A stretch of 7,998 nt of DNA from Bacteroides sp. UBA939 (GTDB lineage: Bacteria > Bacteroidota > Bacteroidia > Bacteroidales > Bacteroidaceae). Of this stretch, positions 5,901 to 7,998 are shown in pieces. The number at the start of each line of letters is the position of its first letter. Position 1 is the first letter of the stretch. The position numbers and the translations under genes are program-made. The notes under the pieces were generated by a model that searched no databases, was not told the DNA's origin, and was given only the letters and a program-made list of their open reading frames with translations. The DNA is taken from positions 1 through 7,998 of the forward strand of contig NZ_DBDF01000142.1 of assembly GCF_002293435.1 (NCBI RefSeq). The letters are read 5' to 3'.

Positions 5901-7457
5901 GGTTTTATTCAGGCGGAACACTCCGTCGTATTTGCTTCCCAGCCAGATATTCCCTTGTTCATCTTCCATAAAGCAGTAGATGTTTTTGGAGAATGGGGTT
6001 TCTTGCAGGCTAACCTTTCCTTCCGGGGTGAGGTATCCTTTCAGAGTCTGGTCGGGGTTGAAGATGCGGATGAGTCCTTTCTTGTTGGCTGTCCAGAGGT
6101 TCTCCTGTTTATCAATAAAGAAAGCGCGCATCTCGAATCCGTAATCATAGGGGGCCAACTGGCACGCATTGGGAAAGAAGGATATCTTACCCATTTCAAA
6201 ACTGCTGGCAAACCAGAGGTTCTTCTGGTTGTCCAGATAACAATCCAGAATGACCGGAATGAATTTAGAGTTTGGGTTGCTGTAGTCGGTATAATAGGGC
6301 TTTAGCTGTTTGCTGTTCCTGTCGTAATAGCACAGGCTGCCGTTGTGCGGCACCATCCATAGGGTTCCCTGACTATCCTCAAAGATAATATCCCTGCTTT
6401 TGCGTTCCGCCAAGGGCATATTTTCGGGAGGAGTTTGGTAATGTTGCTTTTCGCCGGTGGCTGGGTTGTAGCGTGTCACTCCGGAGGCGTGGGAGAATAG
6501 CCATAGCTCGTTGTGATTGTCTTTGAAGATATTCAATACTTCGGGCGAAGTTTGCCCCGGGGTACGGATATCTGCATGTGTGAATTGTTTCTTCAGTGCA
6601 TCGAAGAAGAAGATTCCGTTGTCGGTACTGATGCTGATGGAATCTTCTCCCAAGCCCCGTATGATGTTCAGTGAAGAGTACGGGTATGGAATTGTCTGGT
6701 ACTGGAGCTGTTGGGTTGGAAGGTCATAAATAGCCAGCCGGTTGTCCGAGGATATCAGGTACATTTTCTTGTTGTTCTCGGTGGCGGTTTTGAATTCTGC
6801 ATCGGATGATATCTTCTTCTCTCCGATGATACGAACGCCTTTGTTGGTGCAGATCCATTCGTCACCTTCCGAGTCTTGCAGGATTGCTGATATTGTCGTT
6901 CCGGGCAGATTGCCGTTTTCCGGGCTATAGAATGTGATGGCTTCGTTGTGTTGTTCTTTGTTCCTGAATTTATGTTCATCTATCCGGAATGCGCCTTGGG
7001 CACATACAATCCAACTGATTCCTTTGGGGAGAACATACACTCTGTTGACGGTGTAGGTGATGTTTTGTTCCTTTTCGATGGGTTGGAGGATGTCGATGAA
7101 TTTCTCCTGGCGGCTGTCGAACAGGTAGACTCTGTTGTCGTACGTCAGGCACCAGATATCGCAGTGCCGGTTGGGTTCGATGTTCAGCAGGCGGTTGTTG
7201 GTTAGCGTGCAGCCGTCGCCGGGGTATGCTTTGTAGTTTTTGAAGGCGTAGCCGTCGAACTTATTCAGTCCGTTCCAGGTGGAGAACCATATAAAGCCTT
7301 TGGAGTCCTGTGCAATGTGCGTGACGGATCTTTGCGATAATCCGCTGTATGTGGAGAAGTGTTGGATTTGGCAAATGGGCTGCGCGCAGAGTGCCGCAGG
7401 AATAAACAACACTATGCCAATAAGTAAAGCCAGCAGGGCATTGGAACTATTTTTCAT
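2985..7457 (-). CDS. Hybrid two-component system sensor kinase/response regulator (HTCS), AraC-type output
   Basis: This 1490-residue inner-membrane regulator senses a periplasmic ligand, usually a glycan fragment, and activates transcription. In order: signal peptide 1-25; two-propeller sensor about 30-770 with Reg_prop motifs such as DSKGFIWFSTWNGLNKFDG (51), DEQGNIWLGS (499) and DSRKRIWIGTYGGGLN (551); Y_Y_Y domain about 805-875; one membrane helix 885-909; HisKA with phospho-accepting His934 in FFTNISHELRTPL; HATPase with N-box Asn1047/Asn1051, DEGIGID at 1079 and SSGIGLSL at 1108; receiver 1231-1345 with Glu1237, Asp1238, phospho-Asp1280 and Lys1332; AraC helix-turn-helix about 1407-1488. 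All catalytic residues are present, so it should be active. The odd feature is a repetitive acidic linker at about 1177-1227. The start at 7457 gives a clean signal peptide, and a promoter lies upstream. HTCS genes usually control a nearby susC/susD locus, but none is visible here, so the ligand is unknown. Confidence 0.97.
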   Translation of the reverse strand: MKNSSNALLALLIGIVLFIPAALCAQPICQIQHFSTYSGLSQRSVTHIAQDSKGFIWFSTWNGLNKFDGYAFKNYKAYPGDGCTLTNNRLLNIEPNRHCDIWCLTYDNRVYLFDSRQEKFIDILQPIEKEQNITYTVNRVYVLPKGISWIVCAQGAFRIDEHKFRNKEQHNEAITFYSPENGNLPGTTISAILQDSEGDEWICTNKGVRIIGEKKISSDAEFKTATENNKKMYLISSDNRLAIYDLPTQQLQYQTIPYPYSSLNIIRGLGEDSISISTDNGIFFFDALKKQFTHADIRTPGQTSPEVLNIFKDNHNELWLFSHASGVTRYNPATGEKQHYQTPPENMPLAERKSRDIIFEDSQGTLWMVPHNGSLCYYDRNSKQLKPYYTDYSNPNSKFIPVILDCYLDNQKNLWFASSFEMGKISFFPNACQLAPYDYGFEMRAFFIDKQENLWTANKKGLIRIFNPDQTLKGYLTPEGKVSLQETPFSKNIYCFMEDEQGNIWLGSKYDGVFRLNKTGDRQYRIQKYTHRENDPYSLSNNSIYSIYQDSRKRIWIGTYGGGLNLLQETPTGEIRFLHSKNTLNYPKEKFNKVRIIKEVNQTLLVGTTEGLLTFSCNFTNPQDTKVYKNIRMPDAVSSLSSNDVTYIYTDSRKNTYVLTFTGGVNQILSDDLLTDHIRFKTYTKQNGLSSDLVLSMIEDQQNKLWVISENTLARFDPDSGTFDNYDEKFLQKQLYFSEAIPVKLQDQLMLGTEAGILKMTPASLNKSTYVPPIAFTGLRIQGTQQNLDIDDLRELKLKPNERNVSFQFAALDYVDPVTISYAYRLKGLEGKWNEVDNNRTANYINLPHGEYELQILSTNSDGVWVENMRTLKVTVIPTFWETYWAILFYVILFILFTTSIVYIFIYIYRLRHQINLEQQLTNIKLRFFTNISHELRTPLTLITSPVSEVLEHEPLSPEARKHLTLVHKNTSRMLRLINQILDFRKIENKKMKLLLEKMEVIALLQRVMDNFRLIAEEKNIGFRLQSDQETIYAWIDQDKFEKIVFNLLSNAFKYTPPNKDITVNVKVMEERLTVSVADEGIGIDLKKQQTLFQRFETLVNSNILQPSSGIGLSLVKELIELHQGGVQVDSRPGVGSEFIVTLPLDPKAYEGKENAEFILNDAPSIVPQHEEKAEVNGSGPERNGSDSEKKDSDPERNGSDSEKKDSDPEKDNFDPEKSDSDSEKSDEEQISVLIVEDNVELRGFLNDILSATYKVIEATNGQEGLECALQYIPDFIISDIMMPVMDGLDMAKAVKENRDICHIPIILLSAKSSLDDRISGLEQGIDDYITKPFSSTYLKTRIKALLRQRKLLQELYLEQWIEKQKKSPVTFTDIEPCQPQITPFDDQFMEKVMEIMERQMDNSEVTIDEFAQEIGMGRSVFYQKLKSIVGLSPVDFIREMRIKRAAQLIESGEFNVSSIAYMTGFNDPKYFSKCFKKKYGVNPSEYKGK
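3781..3927 (-). repeat. Seven 21-bp tandem repeats encoding the kinase-receiver linker
   Basis: Seven consecutive 21-bp units fill this stretch. Two neighbouring pairs (3844-3885 and 3886-3927) are a 42-bp duplication with only a few differences. The units encode seven-residue repeats of the type SDSEKKD and SDPERNG, giving about 50 acidic, hydrophilic and probably disordered residues between the ATPase and receiver domains. Unit loss or gain would keep the frame. Confidence 0.92.
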
Positions 7458-7522
7458 AGATGAGTTGTTTTAAATATTTGGATAAAGGCTAACATCTCGG
7501 AGAGCTTTATTAATTGTTTTGT

Positions 7523-7553
7523 CAAAGATAAGTATAAAGTTCGTCACAGACAA
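7523..7553 (-). promoter_or_regulatory. Promoter of the HTCS gene
   Basis: Read leftward, TATCTTTG (7530-7523) fully matches the -7 box TAnnTTTG, and TTG (7553-7551) is a -33 element with a 20-base spacer. The start of transcription would fall near 7517, about 60 nt before the ATG at 7457. A copy of the dispersed repeat lies immediately upstream of the -33 element. Confidence 0.62.
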
Positions 7554-7557
7554 GAAT

Positions 7558-7576
7558 ATAACCTACATTATTCATA
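7558..7576 (-). repeat. Dispersed intergenic repeat, copy 2
   Basis: This is the exact reverse complement of copy 1 at 46-64. It lies five bases upstream of the -33 element of the HTCS promoter. With its own flank it can fold into a small hairpin (cctaca with tgtagg around ten bases). It also pairs with the inverted copy 3 at 7660-7676. Confidence 0.75.
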
Positions 7577-7592
7577 CTGTAGGAAGTAGAGA

Positions 7593-7633
7593 AGGTAAAG
7601 GAGTTAGAGGAGGTAAAGGAGGTAAAGGAGTTA
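7593..7633 (+). repeat. 9-bp purine-rich tandem repeat
   Basis: About four and a half units of aggtaaagg or agttagagg run in tandem (7593, 7602, 7611, 7620, 7629). The plus strand is almost pure purine plus T. It lies between the inverted dispersed-repeat copies 2 and 3. No coding role is seen. Confidence 0.8.
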
Positions 7634-7635
7634 TC

Positions 7636-7651
7636 AGCCAACAAGTTGGCT
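7636..7651. other. Short hairpin in the HTCS upstream region
   Basis: agccaac (7636-7642) pairs with gttggct (7645-7651), an almost loopless 7-bp stem that would fold as 6 bp with a four-base loop. It is followed five bases later by a second stem within copy 3. The motif aggagtta..agccaa that starts this hairpin recurs at 7676-7690, so a pair of direct repeats (7626-7641 and 7676-7690) brackets both hairpins. Confidence 0.5.
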
Positions 7652-7659
7652 TAGTCTGC

Positions 7660-7676
7660 ATGAACAATGCAGGTTA
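7660..7676 (+). repeat. Dispersed intergenic repeat, copy 3 (diverged), with hairpin
   Basis: atgaacaatgcaggtta differs from copies 1 and 2 (atgaataatgtaggtta) at two positions, both T to C. Its flank makes a 6-bp stem, ctgcat (7656-7661) with atgcag (7667-7672), around a five-base loop. It is inverted relative to copy 2, 83 bp away. Confidence 0.65.
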
Positions 7677-7727
7677 GGAGTTAAAGCCAATACTCTGCAC
7701 CATCAGTTATTAACTACTTGTTCTTAC

Positions 7728-7846
7728 TACTCGCTACTAACTACTTACTACTTACTACTAACTACTAACTACTTGCTACTAACTACTTGCTACTAACTAC
7801 TTACTACTAACTACTTACTACTAACTACTTACTACTAACTACTATC
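7728..7846. repeat. Heptamer array TACTWRC, 17 units
   Basis: Seventeen uninterrupted 7-bp units occupy this stretch. Nearly all are TACTAAC, TACTTAC or TACTTGC, and in the right part TACTAAC alternates with TACTTRC to give a 14-bp higher-order unit. More degenerate heptamers extend left to about 7711. A run of seven C begins at the last base of the array. No spacers, no open frame and no strong self-pairing were seen. The period of seven argues against a coding origin. Confidence 0.93.
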
Positions 7847-7870
7847 CCCCCCTTACAGCCTGAGAATCTG

Positions 7871-7907
7871 CAAAAATATCCAAATGACAACAAATAGCAA
7901 TCATTTG
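7871..7907 (-). promoter_or_regulatory. Second leftward promoter candidate with overlapping palindrome
   Basis: Read leftward, TATTTTTG (7878-7871) matches the -7 box TAnnTTTG and TTG (7900-7898) matches the -33 element with a 19-base spacer. The inverted repeat caaatga (7881-7887) and tcatttg (7901-7907), separated by 13 bases, overlaps the spacer and -33 element as an operator might. A transcript would start near 7865 and run through the heptamer array and the paired repeats towards the HTCS gene. This is inference from short motifs in AT-rich DNA. Confidence 0.35.
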
Positions 7908-7998
7908 CATTCATTATGATAGCATTATTCCGCTTTTTGCAACACACCTTGATTTATAAATTCATCTTTTAGAGTACTTGATGAATAAACAAAGAATA
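7908..7998. other. Right edge, no supported gene
   Basis: I see no gene in these bases. An ATG at 7981 opens six codons (MNKQRI) to the window edge and could begin a rightward gene, but there is too little to support one, and no full TAnnTTTG box precedes it on the plus strand. Confidence 0.5.

Noticed and set aside
5811..6305. Plus-strand open frame of 164 codons opposite the HTCS sensor domain
   Set aside because: It lies wholly within a clearly coding minus-strand gene, with no promoter or family similarity.
7383..7457. Lipoprotein signal on the HTCS because of Cys24
   Set aside because: The residues before Cys24 (Ala-Ala-Leu) do not form a lipobox; an ordinary signal peptide cut after Ala25 fits better.
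7728..7846. CRISPR array
   Set aside because: The units are 7 bp and contiguous, with no unique spacers and no cas genes nearby.

Overview
The window looks like chromosomal DNA of a gut Bacteroides or close relative. The main reason is the 1490-residue hybrid two-component regulator (HTCS), an architecture typical of that group. Supporting signs are candidate promoters matching the Bacteroidetes -7 box TAnnTTTG, A-rich start regions without Shine-Dalgarno sites, and moderate GC with AT-rich intergenic DNA. The species cannot be named from the sequence.

Layout: 1-433 has no recognisable gene but carries one copy of a short dispersed repeat. 434-1366 (+) encodes an Rpn/PD-(D/E)XK family nuclease with a repeat-rich C-terminal tail. 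1367-1773 is a scar region with an apparent fragment of an RHS-repeat gene (about 1449-1680), split by a 98-bp MITE-like element with inverted ends and a 6-bp direct repeat. Removing the element restores one reading frame. Two hairpins follow. 1774-2799 (-) encodes a 341-residue coiled-coil protein of unknown function with its own candidate promoter. 2985-7457 (-) encodes the HTCS: periplasmic two-propeller sensor, Y_Y_Y domain, membrane helix, histidine kinase, receiver and AraC-type DNA-binding domain, with a tandemly repeated acidic linker between kinase and receiver. 7458-7998 is gene-free but dense in structure: the HTCS promoter, two more copies of the dispersed repeat in inverted orientation, a 9-bp purine repeat, hairpins, a 17-unit heptamer array, and a second leftward promoter candidate overlapped by a palindrome.

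The genes do not form one obvious pathway. The HTCS would normally control a polysaccharide utilisation locus, but no susC/susD or glycosidase gene lies in the window, so its targets are probably beyond the right edge or elsewhere. The left third looks like a plastic accessory zone (nuclease, RHS scrap, small insertion). In-frame tandem repeats inside two of the three proteins, plus several non-coding repeat classes, make repeat-driven variation the common theme.
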